NCBI GenBank assembly: GCA_007122505.1
Contig: SKTQ01000047.1
Location: forward strand, 1-6,577
Direction: 5' to 3'
Length of the DNA stretch: 6,577 nucleotides
From: Bacteroidales bacterium
GTDB lineage: Bacteria; Bacteroidota; Bacteroidia; Bacteroidales; UBA7960
Below the pieces are notes generated by a model. It was not told where the DNA came from. It searched no databases and worked only from the letters and a program-made list of their open reading frames with translations. Shown here one piece after another: positions 6,504-6,577 of this stretch. Each line of letters begins with the position of its first letter. Within the stretch, counting starts at the first letter, position 1. The position numbers and the translations under genes were made by a program.

Positions 6504-6577
6504 AGGTTGATAAAGTTTTTAAGTATGGTCATTCCTGTTTTGCCGCTTTTTTCCGGGTGAAACTGTACACCAAAAAA
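6500..6577 (-). CDS. hisH: Imidazole glycerol phosphate synthase, glutaminase subunit HisH, C-terminal fragment
   Basis: Only the last 25 codons and the stop are inside the window; the rest lies beyond the right edge. The visible part contains GVQFHPEKSGKTG, which holds the histidine and glutamate of the class I glutamine amidotransferase catalytic triad. The nucleophilic cysteine would be upstream and cannot be seen. The fragment ends ILKNFINL, normal for HisH. HisH hydrolyses glutamine and passes ammonia through the HisF barrel. The identification rests on this motif together with its position directly before hisA and hisF. The TGA stop at 6500-6502 overlaps the hisA ATG by the shared ATGA. 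Confidence 0.88.
   Translation of the reverse strand, partial: FFGVQFHPEKSGKTGMTILKNFINL

Noticed and set aside
1..6577. Search by eye for CRISPR arrays, tRNAs, insertion sequences, long repeats, phage or defence genes
   Set aside because: No regularly spaced repeats, transposase-like frames, tRNA-like cloverleaf segments or defence-type domains were seen. Coding genes fill nearly all of the window.

Overview
The window looks like ordinary chromosomal DNA from a member of the Bacteroidota. Three things support this. The histidine genes run hisH-hisA-hisF-hisIE with a fused HisIE, which is common in that phylum. Most start codons lack a Shine-Dalgarno sequence and sit behind A- or T-rich leaders. 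By eye the GC content is in the mid-40s percent. The assignment is by inference; no rRNA or other marker gene is present.

Layout, left to right. (1) Positions 1-1051, minus strand: the first 350 codons of a membrane-anchored calcineurin-like metallophosphoesterase whose C-terminus lies beyond the left edge. (2) Positions 1052-1241: a divergent intergenic region of 190 bp with a perfect 7-bp inverted repeat. (3) Positions 1242-2075, plus strand: a retinol-dehydrogenase-like short-chain dehydrogenase/reductase. (4) Positions 2162-4186, plus strand: a full-length YyaL/SPATA20-type protein, a thioredoxin-fold domain (DUF255) followed by an alpha/alpha-toroid glycosidase-like region. (5) Positions 4187-4289: a short convergent gap without a convincing terminator. 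(6) Positions 4290-6577, minus strand: the distal part of a histidine operon, read as hisH (3' end only), hisA, hisF and hisIE.

The four his products catalyse consecutive steps of histidine biosynthesis. HisIE hydrolyses PR-ATP to PR-AMP and opens the ring to ProFAR, HisA isomerises ProFAR to PRFAR, and HisH/HisF convert PRFAR plus glutamine to imidazole glycerol phosphate and AICAR. The genes are tightly packed (a 4-bp overlap, a 34-bp gap and an 8-bp gap), so they are probably cotranscribed, with the operon promoter and earlier genes beyond the right edge. The three genes on the left share no obvious pathway with each other or with histidine synthesis.

I found no mobile element, CRISPR array, RNA gene, phage gene or defence gene, and nothing that amounts to a new multi-gene system. 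The points most worth a second look are unusual residues and a C-terminal tail in HisF, the inverted repeat in the divergent region, and the uncharacterised biochemistry of the YyaL-type and metallophosphoesterase proteins.
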